Assembly: GCF_024623455.1 (NCBI RefSeq)
Contig: NZ_JANIPJ010000002.1
Span: 1 to 64,000 of the forward strand
Length of the DNA stretch: 64,000 nucleotides
Origin: Paenibacillus soyae
GTDB taxonomy: Bacteria; Bacillota; Bacilli; Paenibacillales; Paenibacillaceae
Reading direction: 5' to 3'
The position numbers and the translations under genes were made by a program. Shown one piece after another: positions 57,594 through 64,000 of this stretch. The notes under the pieces are model-generated. The model ran no database searches, was not told the DNA's origin, and worked only from the letters and a program-made list of their open reading frames with translations. Positions within the stretch are counted from its first letter, which is position 1. The number at the start of each line of letters is the position of its first letter.

Positions 57594-58304
57594 CTATGCG
57601 TTGCCCAAAAATTGTTTGATTGTCTGGAAGAGCAAAGCCTTCTCCGTGCTGCGGATGCTATGGGCAGATTCATAAAAGCAATGCTCGTCCAGGCCCGGGT
57701 TCATCTCCCGGTAGACGTCCATGTCTTGCTCGCTTATAAGGCTGCCCTCGAGCATGCCTCTTAAGATGAGGAGCCGGCGAGGGAAAGAAAAACGCAAATC
57801 CGCTTGCCTCGACTCCCTTTGGATTCCTCTAACCGCCTCGGGGCGGATATTCCCGGTTCTGCCGTATGGAATTAGGTAGTCGTTAATGTATTCCTCCGCC
57901 CACTCCGGCGGCATCATCTTGTGCTGCGCGGGATAGTCTTGAACCATAATCGATTCGACAGAGGCCATATTCGCTCGCGCGAACCCAAGCGCGTACGACA
58001 CTCCTCGCGAGTATGCGAAAAGATGGAATCGATGAAGCGCTGCGTCCTTTACGACGCTCTCAATATCCGATACATGTTCTTTCAAATCATAGCCTGCAGC
58101 CGGAGTGTCGCTTAAGCCCCGTCCGCGAAACGACAGTACTGCGCATCGTCGAGGCCACAAGTAAGCTATTAGCTCCTCATATTCCTCGGCGGTTTCAGAT
58201 AGTCCGGGACAGAGCAGGACGGGCGTCAGAGGCGACGCAGAAACCGTTTCCAGATAGTGAATGCGCAAGTCGCCGTTCAAAGCAAACCGGGATTCAATGA
58301 CCAT
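57594..58304 (-). CDS. Alpha/beta hydrolase
   Basis: The oxyanion region VLLCPGLSETAEEYEELIAY, the nucleophile elbow AYSRG (Ser at about residue 100) and a C-terminal SAHSIRST with the catalytic His are visible. The usual Gly-x-Ser-x-Gly is Ala-Tyr-Ser-Arg-Gly, an accepted variant. The ATG at 58304 has GGAAGGAG upstream; it overlaps the DUF2500 gene end by 11 bp, implying coupling. 236 aa. Substrate unknown. Confidence 0.85.
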   Translation of the reverse strand: MVIESRFALNGDLRIHYLETVSASPLTPVLLCPGLSETAEEYEELIAYLWPRRCAVLSFRGRGLSDTPAAGYDLKEHVSDIESVVKDAALHRFHLFAYSRGVSYALGFARANMASVESIMVQDYPAQHKMMPPEWAEEYINDYLIPYGRTGNIRPEAVRGIQRESRQADLRFSFPRRLLILRGMLEGSLISEQDMDVYREMNPGLDEHCFYESAHSIRSTEKALLFQTIKQFLGNA

Positions 58305-58668
58305 ATGCCCTGCTCCTTCCGTGTCCGTCTTCATGAAAAGCTAGAAACGTCGTGGACCAATTTTTTCGTTTGAAATGCAGAATACCTTCCTGTCCGACCC
58401 GCAGCTCCTCGTATCTGACATCCGATTTGATCGGAAACTCGACCGCTTCGCCTCGGACTTCGAATGTAACAAAATAGAGGGTCACCTTAGGAATGCGGCG
58501 ATCCGGCTCGATTGTCTCTTCCCGCTTGCGTATGACTTTGGCGCGCGCGATTTCGATCGCTAGTTTTTCTTCCCGGCGCCTGATCTGCCGATCTCGATAG
58601 ATCATCAGACCAAATAATGACGAAATGATAATGATCATACATAGCGCTGCGATGCGTTCAATTGTCAT
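58294..58668 (-). CDS. DUF2500-family membrane-anchored protein
   Basis: N-terminal membrane helix (IAALCMIIIISSLFGLMIY), then a basic helix and a beta-rich C-terminal domain: KVTLYFVTFEVRGEAVEFPI and YEELRVGQEGILHFKRKNW. This is the DUF2500 pattern, function unknown. The ATG at 58668 is ten bases from AGGA; an upstream in-frame GTG at 58677 is a weaker option. It lies 12 bp after the phosphatase gene and overlaps the hydrolase gene, so the three form an operon. Confidence 0.8.
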   Translation of the reverse strand: MTIERIAALCMIIIISSLFGLMIYRDRQIRRREEKLAIEIARAKVIRKREETIEPDRRIPKVTLYFVTFEVRGEAVEFPIKSDVRYEELRVGQEGILHFKRKNWSTTFLAFHEDGHGRSRAYGH

Positions 58669-58680
58669 GTCGATCACGTC

Positions 58681-59250
58681 CTACTTCCAGATCCGCTCCA
58701 CGCTGGTTAATCGGCGATTATCGAAGACCATTCGGTAGATATCCGGCTTGGAGGTGCTCTGCCAGAAGTCGTACCCGAAGCGGCTGTCGTAATAGTTCAT
58801 TATAATGGTCATGATATTGCCATGTGTCCCTATAGCGATGCTTCGGCCCGCATATTGTTCAAGCAACCGCTCGAAGAGGGGAATGGCCCGCTGCTGGGCG
58901 GCCCGAGTCGACTCCCCGCCTGGCAAAGCGTATTCCTCATCCTCGAAGGAGCGTTTGATCGCGGCCACGATGTCCTCCCACGGAGCCTGCACTTCCAAAC
59001 CTAAAATGGATCTTTCGACCAGCTCGTCATATTCCATGATCGGCAGCTCTCTGCGCTCGGCCAGCTCTTGCACCGTTTCCCTTGCCCGGGCATATGAGCT
59101 GGAGCAGACAGCATGGATCTCAACGCCTTCCAGCAAATCCGCTGCTTTCTTCGCTTCCTGCGCGCCTTCGCGCGAGAGTCCTCTCGTTTTTTCTTCGCCT
59201 AACGCGTAAGGCGATTCGGCATGTCTGACCATATATATAGTCGTATGCAC
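58681..59250 (-). CDS. Histidine phosphatase (phosphoglycerate mutase-like)
   Basis: Catalytic RHAE motif in IYMVRHAESPY (about residues 6-16), GLSREGAQEA, SSSYARARETVQ with the second Arg, and GTHGNIMTI with the second catalytic His (about 145). 189 aa. Substrate could be a phosphorylated metabolite. It follows the Nudix gene by 17 bp on the same strand. GGAGAGG precedes the ATG. Confidence 0.92.
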   Translation of the reverse strand: MHTTIYMVRHAESPYALGEEKTRGLSREGAQEAKKAADLLEGVEIHAVCSSSYARARETVQELAERRELPIMEYDELVERSILGLEVQAPWEDIVAAIKRSFEDEEYALPGGESTRAAQQRAIPLFERLLEQYAGRSIAIGTHGNIMTIIMNYYDSRFGYDFWQSTSKPDIYRMVFDNRRLTSVERIWK

Positions 59251-59267
59251 GTCGGCCTCTCCTCTCC

Positions 59268-59780
59268 TTAGCCTTGCAGGTAACCGGCCTGGACCAAAGC
59301 TTCCCGGTACAGCCCTTCATTTTCGCGGACCCAAGGCACCTGTATCGCTTGCTCCGGTCGGAACATGCCCCTTCCCCGAACCTCTTTATTCACCTGAACC
59401 TCGTCTACTTTCGTTACCTTCCCCCAATAGAAGACCATGTAGCTATTCGGGAAAGGATAGGAATAACCACTCGGCCGTTCGCCGAATAATTCGATCTTCA
59501 TGTAGCCGAGCTGCTCCAGTGCGCCGACATGGGCACCCGTTTCTTCGTAGAGCTCCCGCCTAGCCGCATCCTCTACGGATTCGCCAGGCTCGACGTGCCC
59601 GCCGGGAATATCCCATCCCCGATCATGGAGCTCGGTAAGCACGATCGCGTCCTCTTGGAAGGCCAGCACGAACGCGCATGAAACGGCTTCACGTTCCGGC
59701 ACCTGGTCCGTAATGATGGTTGTCATTCGGTTCGGCTTTGGCAGCCATTCTATTTCTTCTTGAATATGTATAGTGCGCAT
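59268..59780 (-). CDS. Nudix hydrolase
   Basis: The Nudix box is complete: GGHVEPGESVEDAARRELYE with EETG following (about residues 56-79), supplying the Mg2+-binding Glu residues for hydrolysis of nucleoside diphosphate-X compounds. The N-terminal PNRMTTIITDQVPERE and VNKEVRGRGMFRPEQ segments are typical of house-cleaning members. 170 aa. AGAGGGG precedes the ATG. First gene of the Nudix-phosphatase-DUF2500-hydrolase run. Confidence 0.92.
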   Translation of the reverse strand: MRTIHIQEEIEWLPKPNRMTTIITDQVPEREAVSCAFVLAFQEDAIVLTELHDRGWDIPGGHVEPGESVEDAARRELYEETGAHVGALEQLGYMKIELFGERPSGYSYPFPNSYMVFYWGKVTKVDEVQVNKEVRGRGMFRPEQAIQVPWVRENEGLYREALVQAGYLQG

Positions 59781-59874
59781 CTTCGATCTGCCCCTCTATT
59801 TGCGTATTCTATTATTGTATCATCAACTTACATATAGTGGAAGGTAGAGTAGGCAGATGAACGAATGAATAGAC

Positions 59875-59906
59875 AAAAAAAACCGCCCTTCCGGCCGATG
59901 CGGCCT
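59875..59906 (-). terminator. Possible weak terminator after the ADP-ribosylglycohydrolase gene
   Basis: GGCCG-CAT-CGGCC is followed on the minus strand, after an 11-base gap, by eight T. The gap weakens the call. Confidence 0.35.
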
Positions 59907-59945
59907 TCAGAGCGTGTCTCTTATTTATATTCATCTCATATTCAC

Positions 59946-60884
59946 CTATTCAACCCTCGATATCCATTGCTCGAATCTCTCGCAAAGATCCAACACGTCA
60001 GCCTTCCTTGCCAGCTGCTGTATCCAATTCTCAGGAATCGAATCCTCTCCGTACATAAGCCCGGCTAAGCCGCCGGCAACCGCGCCAGTCGTGTCGGTGT
60101 CCTCTCCGAGATTGACGGCTTTCAGTACAGCGGCCGAATAATCATTGGTAGTCAGCAAACACCAGAGACTGGCTTCAAGCGTATGCACCACATATCCCGT
60201 TGATTGGATCGCGGATTCCGGCAAGCTCCCGAGATCCTCCTTCAGAATGCGGTCATAATGCTTCAGACTTTCGTCTCCCGCAAATAGCTTTGGAATCGTA
60301 TCCTTAATTTGAAGGAGGCCTTCCTCCAATCGAAGTCCTTGCAGCAACGATAAGGCGAGCTCCACATAAATGACGCAGCCGATGACGGAAGTGGAGTGCC
60401 GGTGCGTGATGGACGAAATCTGCTTGACCGCTTGTATTCTTGCTTCAACCGGATGGCGCTGAAGCTCGTAGGCTAACGGAAGGATCCGCATAAGCGATCC
60501 ATTGCCGTTGCTGTACTCATCGGAGCCGCCGGCGAGATCCGGACGGATAAACTCATCCATCAGCCTATCAATGGCTCTCCGAGTGGCAATGCCGATATCG
60601 AACACTTTGCCATGCGGCGTCCAGAACGCGGCATCGTACCATCTCGTGAATTGATGCGCCGTATCGTACATGTCGATTCCGTTGCTTCCGATCATGCTTT
60701 CCATTTGGCAGAACACCATAGAGCTATCGTCAGACCAAGTCCCCGCGGGCTGATGATGCGAGCCATACTCTCTCATATCGGTTACCGGAGCTTGAACTAA
60801 TGCCTCTCTCGCTCTGAATTCGACCGGCACGCCCAAGGCGTCGCCTACGCATAATCCCAGAATGCCTGCTCTTACCTGACTCAT
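59946..60884 (-). CDS. ADP-ribosylglycohydrolase family protein
   Basis: DraG-like enzymes remove ADP-ribose from proteins or small molecules with two Mg2+ ions. Seen here: GLCVGDALGVPVEF (residues ~8-21), WSDDSSMVFC with the first Asp pair, and LGEDTDTTGAVAGGLAG with the second metal site near residue 250. All expected ligands are present. The frame opens at 60899; the ATG at 60884 has GAGGGGG upstream (312 aa). It has no neighbouring ADP-ribosyltransferase gene, so its target is unknown. Confidence 0.9.
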   Translation of the reverse strand: MSQVRAGILGLCVGDALGVPVEFRAREALVQAPVTDMREYGSHHQPAGTWSDDSSMVFCQMESMIGSNGIDMYDTAHQFTRWYDAAFWTPHGKVFDIGIATRRAIDRLMDEFIRPDLAGGSDEYSNGNGSLMRILPLAYELQRHPVEARIQAVKQISSITHRHSTSVIGCVIYVELALSLLQGLRLEEGLLQIKDTIPKLFAGDESLKHYDRILKEDLGSLPESAIQSTGYVVHTLEASLWCLLTTNDYSAAVLKAVNLGEDTDTTGAVAGGLAGLMYGEDSIPENWIQQLARKADVLDLCERFEQWISRVE

Positions 60885-60940
60885 CGCGCACCCCCTCATT
60901 TCTATAAATCTTCGTTCCTAATTCGGAAGCGGAGTCCCGA

Positions 60941-61489
60941 TTACTCTTTCCCATACAACCGCTCGAACTCCGATCTCGTTATCCCATAATGAATTTCATC
61001 AAAATATTCGCCGTTCGAATAGATCATGCTGCGCAGCTGGCCTTCTCGAACAAAGCCCATCTTCTCATGCAAAGCGATAGAAGACTGGTTGAAAGAATAG
61101 ACATGGGGCGTTACCTTCTGGTAGTTTAGTTCAAAAAAGTAATAGCGCAGCACCATCCGTATCATTTCTCGGGCGTTGCCTTGACCGCGGAAGGCTGGCA
61201 GAAGCGTTATACCGTATTTGAACGTCCCATTCCTTCGATCGCAGGAGAACGTGTTAATCGTGCCGATCGCCTCGCCTGCCGCATTCTCCGCAACCCATCG
61301 GAATTGATCGCCGATTCTCGACTTCTGCTCGGATTCGAGCCACTGGGACTGCCTCTCGTCGGACTGGGGCGGATAGATCTGATCGACGTTGCGCGATACC
61401 TCGTCATCGAATTGCTGAAACAGCTTCGCATCCGTGGATTTCAAAGCCCTTAACGTGATGATGTCGGACTTCCAATAGTTTAGCGGCAT
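60941..61489 (-). CDS. GNAT-family N-acetyltransferase (RimJ/RimL-like)
   Basis: CoA-binding loop in LLPAFRGQGNAREMIRMVLR (about residues 107-126) and IALHEKMGFVREGQLRS, a pattern of the RimJ/RimL side-chain/amino-terminal branch. The frame opens at 61522; the ATG at 61489 with AGAGGGATC upstream is preferred (182 aa). It is part of a run of acetyltransferase genes on the minus strand. Confidence 0.87.
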   Translation of the reverse strand: MPLNYWKSDIITLRALKSTDAKLFQQFDDEVSRNVDQIYPPQSDERQSQWLESEQKSRIGDQFRWVAENAAGEAIGTINTFSCDRRNGTFKYGITLLPAFRGQGNAREMIRMVLRYYFFELNYQKVTPHVYSFNQSSIALHEKMGFVREGQLRSMIYSNGEYFDEIHYGITRSEFERLYGKE

Positions 61490-61527
61490 CTTGATCCCTC
61501 TTTTTGAGATGTGTTGGAACAACCTGA

Positions 61528-61959
61528 TTAAGGCGATTTGTAATGCTTCGGTCTCCGAACCATGAACCGTTCCGAATCTTTGACGAAACCATGCTGTTCA
61601 TATAATCGATGCGCGTCGGCCGTTCCCAAAAATCCGGAGAGATGGATCAGCTCATCGGACTGAATGATGCTATCCACGAATCTTTTTCCCACTCCCCTGC
61701 CTCTATACGCCTCGTCGATCCAAACATCGCATAACCAATACATTGTCGCTTGATCCGTCACGGCTCGGGCAAACCCGATTTGATTCCCGCCGCCATACAC
61801 ACCGAAGCAAATGGAGGCTTCTGATTCAATGGAGCGCTTAATCGTCTCCGCGGGACGATGACTCGCCCAATAAGATTGACCTAACCATGAATAAATCCGC
61901 TCCAGCTGCAGCAGCGACTTATCCGAACTGATCACATATCCATCAAATTCTACACGCAT
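61528..61959 (-). CDS. GNAT-family N-acetyltransferase
   Basis: Short GNAT (143 aa): YWLCDVWIDEAYRGRGVGKR with the R-x-x-G-x-G loop and DAHRLYEQHGFVKDSER. It starts VEFDGYVISSDKSLLQLERI, typical of a small branch acting on unknown amines. GAGGAGG lies eleven bases from the ATG. It is 5 bp after the DUF2164 gene stop, implying coupling. Confidence 0.88.
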   Translation of the reverse strand: MRVEFDGYVISSDKSLLQLERIYSWLGQSYWASHRPAETIKRSIESEASICFGVYGGGNQIGFARAVTDQATMYWLCDVWIDEAYRGRGVGKRFVDSIIQSDELIHLSGFLGTADAHRLYEQHGFVKDSERFMVRRPKHYKSP

Positions 61960-61964
61960 CGTCT

Positions 61965-62228
61965 CTAGTTCCTCCTCTTGGCCGATCGCGTCGATACTTC
62001 CATGGCGTATAGTTCGTCTTCCAGCTGTTCCGCCTTTTTGCTCATGAAAGCCCTCACATCGCTAAGGGCTTGATTATATAGGAACGGACCGAATTCGCTC
62101 AGCATAAAATCTACCAGAAGCTCAGCCTCCAGATTTCCGAGAGATTCCGATCTCTCGCGTTCATAGTAGCTGATCAGACTCGCAATCATCTCTTCTTTCC
62201 GCTCTCTTGGGAGCTTCATCGCTAGCAT
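61965..62228 (-). CDS. DUF2164-family protein
   Basis: Matches the DUF2164 pattern: KLPRERKEEMIASLISYYER, LGNLEAELLVDFMLSEFGPF and YNQALSDVRAFM. Small all-helical protein of unknown function. AGGAGG is eight bases from the ATG at 62228, which is preferred over the ATG at 62237. 87 aa. It lies between two GNAT genes with 18 bp and 5 bp gaps. Confidence 0.82.
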   Translation of the reverse strand: MLAMKLPRERKEEMIASLISYYERERSESLGNLEAELLVDFMLSEFGPFLYNQALSDVRAFMSKKAEQLEDELYAMEVSTRSAKRRN

Positions 62229-62246
62229 GCCGCGCACCTCCTCCTA

Positions 62247-62648
62247 TTATCTTTTACGCTTAATGACAAAAGCATTATCGGCTTTCTCAAATCCCAGCTT
62301 CGGATAATAGTCGAGCGCACCTGGCGCGGAGAGCAGTACAAGCGAACATTGTTCGCCGATTTGATTCTGGATCCGGCTCACAAGCTCATTGCCGATCCCG
62401 TGCTTCTGATAGCTTCCGTCAACCGCCAGATCGGACAGATAGCAGCAGTAGGAATAATCCGTCAAAGCTCTCGCAAGGCCGACCAACTTCTCTCCGTCCC
62501 ACGCGGAGACGATAAGCGTGGCGGAATCGATCATTTTCTGAATGCGCGCAAGATCGTCGGAAGGCCTCTTAATCCCAGAGCTTTGGAACACTCGAGCCAC
62601 GTCGTTTGCCATCGGCTTTCTCACATCGGAATACGTAATCCTAATCAT
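62247..62648 (-). CDS. GNAT-family N-acetyltransferase
   Basis: Compact GNAT (133 aa) with YLSDLAVDGSYQKHGIGNEL as the CoA loop and LDYYPKLGFEKADNAFV at the end. The frame opens at 62681; the ATG at 62648 with AGAGGATGG upstream is preferred. Tight spacing with the upstream GNAT and downstream DUF2164 genes implies one transcript. Confidence 0.87.
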   Translation of the reverse strand: MIRITYSDVRKPMANDVARVFQSSGIKRPSDDLARIQKMIDSATLIVSAWDGEKLVGLARALTDYSYCCYLSDLAVDGSYQKHGIGNELVSRIQNQIGEQCSLVLLSAPGALDYYPKLGFEKADNAFVIKRKR

Positions 62649-62661
62649 GGCTTCCATCCTC

Positions 62662-63090
62662 TCACAAAATTTGATTGCCATGCACGACGCCGAACATCCC
62701 CGTCATTCCATCGTGGCGCTGGAACCCGTAACGCTGGTAAAAGGGCTCCTTCCCTTGCGCCGCGAACAATCCGACAAATGCCTTCTCCGGCGCATGTTCT
62801 TTCAGATGGCTCGTGATTGCTTCCATGATCATCTGGCCTATGCCTTTATTTTGATGATCTGGCGACACGGCTATATCTTGAATATAGAAGTAGATATGTC
62901 CATCGCCGACAACGCGGCCCATCCCTACTACGCGATCGCCATGCTGAGCGACGACTCCGAACAATGATTTGGGCAATGAATGTTCAGCCGCTTCAAAATT
63001 CATGTAATCCTTCCAGCCTACTTCCGTGCAAAGCTGTACGTATTCTTCAATCGTCGGTACTCGATTAGTTAATTGATATTCGTTGTTCAT
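62662..63090 (-). CDS. GNAT-family N-acetyltransferase
   Basis: 142 aa with IAVSPDHQNKGIGQMIMEAI as the CoA loop and PFYQRYGFQRHDGMTGMFGV. TAAGGAGACCAT precedes the ATG, which overlaps the stop of the kinase-like gene (ATGA, 63087-63090). So the kinase-like protein and this acetyltransferase are translationally coupled. Substrate unknown. Confidence 0.88.
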   Translation of the reverse strand: MNNEYQLTNRVPTIEEYVQLCTEVGWKDYMNFEAAEHSLPKSLFGVVAQHGDRVVGMGRVVGDGHIYFYIQDIAVSPDHQNKGIGQMIMEAITSHLKEHAPEKAFVGLFAAQGKEPFYQRYGFQRHDGMTGMFGVVHGNQIL

Positions 63091-63950
63091 ATGGTCTCCT
63101 TAGCGTTTGTCCAAGCCCAATAAAACTCGACCAGGGACTGGTATCTTCTTTCACGATCAGCGCTCGCAGCGCGAAGCGCAACTTCATAAAGACCCTTACT
63201 CGCCTCCCACTTCTCGATCGAACGATCCAACTCTCCGCCTAGAAGCGAGAAGGCCATCGCCCCCATATTAAATACGTTCGTAATTTCGTCGATCTCTGCC
63301 CCCAGTTGAAACTCTTCGGGCGACATAAATCTTTTTGAACCCCAGAGCCTGCCCATTGTATTGATAAATGGTTTCTTCTGATAGACATCAATATCGCAAA
63401 TTTTAGTAGAATGGGTCGCAAAATCATAAAGAATGCTTCCGTCATAAAAATCAACGGCAACGAAGCCTTGATCCGCCACATGAAGATGAAAAACAAAAAG
63501 CTGCTCCAGCGATGTCAAACGAGCATCGAGCGGAAGCTGCTTATAGCGATAATAAGGCGACGCGGGGTCCTCGTATTTGGCCGGGGGCGGAAACGTCCAA
63601 TGCGGATGAAGATTCTCGCCATCGAACCATTCGAATACCGCAGCGAAGCCTTCTCCCGCATGGAAATGATCAACAAGCTTAACAAGGGAGGGATGCGCTA
63701 AACGTTGGTACAGAGGAATGGCAGCCTGCAGCCGTTCTATAGCCTCTTGCGGTTCGCCATTATAATGAATCGTTTTTGCACCGGCATATTTCACAAATTT
63801 CTTCCCAGCCGGCGTCTCGATACCGAACGAAATATTGCCGGAATCCTGTTGGTCGAACACCGCGAACACTTCCCCCAGCTCCGTTACCCATTCCAAGCTG
63901 TGGGGCTCCTTTAATTGGAATGTGATTTCGTTGAGCTTGATCATCTCCAT
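63087..63950 (-). CDS. Atypical protein-kinase-like protein
   Basis: Kinase-like fold with a hidden catalytic region. The ATP-binding Lys is likely in KKFVKYAGAKT (about residue 52), LVKLVDHFHAGEGFAAVFEW forms the hinge, VADQGFVAVDFYDGSILYDF (about 170) replaces the usual H-R-D-L-x-x-x-N catalytic loop, and KICDIDVYQK replaces D-F-G. GSKRFMSPEEF resembles the A-P-E motif. A catalytic Asp, a Ser in place of the Asn and a DID metal motif are present, so activity is possible but unusual. The ATG follows GGAG. It is coupled to the GNAT gene downstream. Confidence 0.7.
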   Translation of the reverse strand: MEMIKLNEITFQLKEPHSLEWVTELGEVFAVFDQQDSGNISFGIETPAGKKFVKYAGAKTIHYNGEPQEAIERLQAAIPLYQRLAHPSLVKLVDHFHAGEGFAAVFEWFDGENLHPHWTFPPPAKYEDPASPYYRYKQLPLDARLTSLEQLFVFHLHVADQGFVAVDFYDGSILYDFATHSTKICDIDVYQKKPFINTMGRLWGSKRFMSPEEFQLGAEIDEITNVFNMGAMAFSLLGGELDRSIEKWEASKGLYEVALRAASADRERRYQSLVEFYWAWTNAKETI

Positions 63951-63952
63951 AG

Positions 63953-64000
63953 TTATTCTCCATTGTAAGATTCGTATACGACATTACCTTCAAGATCAAT
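63953..64000 (-). CDS. Partial gene at the window edge (C-terminus only)
   Basis: The last 16 codons read IDLEGNVVYESYNGE then TAA, ending 2 bases before the kinase-like gene's ATG. Only this tail is inside the window, so the product is unknown. The spacing suggests it is the upstream gene of the same operon. Confidence 0.5.
   Translation of the reverse strand: MDLEGNVVYESYNGE

Noticed and set aside
59946..60884. Functional link between the ADP-ribosylglycohydrolase and KptA (both act on ADP-ribose chemistry)
   Set aside because: They are 46 kb apart with no shared regulatory motif; proximity alone is not evidence.

Overview
The window looks like a chromosomal segment of an endospore-forming Bacillota of the Paenibacillaceae type (Paenibacillus or Cohnella-like). 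The signs are a spoIIP gene, a c-di-AMP (ydaO-type) riboswitch in front of a KimA potassium transporter, TmrB, two BstA/YfiT-like thiol-transferase homologues, moderately GC-rich coding sequence, and strong AGGAGG-type ribosome binding sites with frequent TTG and GTG starts. I see no rRNA, tRNA, CRISPR array, phage or complete transposon. At the left edge an ECF sigma-factor gene is cut off, probably by the end of an insertion sequence.

Layout. 1-7.9 kb: truncated sigma factor, a large two-part isoprenoid synthase, a CapA-like protein, a PlsY-like acyltransferase overlapping a glycosyltransferase, an erythromycin-esterase-like enzyme and a small excalibur protein. 7.9-13.3 kb: c-di-AMP riboswitch and kimA, a decayed CobW/ZagA C-terminus, and an aldo/keto reductase divergent from a MocR regulator. 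13.3-21.8 kb: one tightly packed minus-strand operon coding for a SWIM zinc-finger protein, a HEAT-repeat protein, a MoxR AAA+ ATPase, a DUF5682 protein, a VWA protein and the RNA 2'-phosphotransferase KptA. 21.9-38.9 kb: PhyH oxygenase with divergent AraC regulator, metE with LysR regulator and rhomboid protease, spoIIP, transporters, an enolase-superfamily enzyme, an FMN reductase, small lipoproteins and a serine hydrolase. 39.1-45.6 kb: a copper/respiration-like island with a PepSY membrane protein, two YtkA/FixH-like lipoproteins, nosD, nosL, nosY, nosF and a membrane-anchored cytochrome c, but no nosZ. 45.7-64 kb: mostly minus-strand housekeeping and resistance genes (BstA-like, WYL regulator, quinone oxidoreductase, YebC/TACO1, Ohr, TmrB, VanW, Nudix, ADP-ribosylglycohydrolase), several GNAT acetyltransferases, and an atypical protein-kinase-like gene at the right edge.

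Two systems stand out. The first is the SWIM-HEAT-MoxR-DUF5682-VWA-KptA operon. It has the same set of parts as the poorly understood E. coli yehL/M/P/Q locus, with a HEAT-repeat protein and an RNA-repair-type enzyme added. The second is the orphan nos-like island. Each of its three promoters carries the same 18-bp dyad (ATGACTC-N4-GAGTCAT or a close variant), centred 35.5-36.5 bp from the end of the putative -10 box. This is the geometry expected for a CRP/FNR-type class II activator, and I did not notice the dyad elsewhere in the window.

All functional calls rest on reading motifs and on remembered family features. No search was run.
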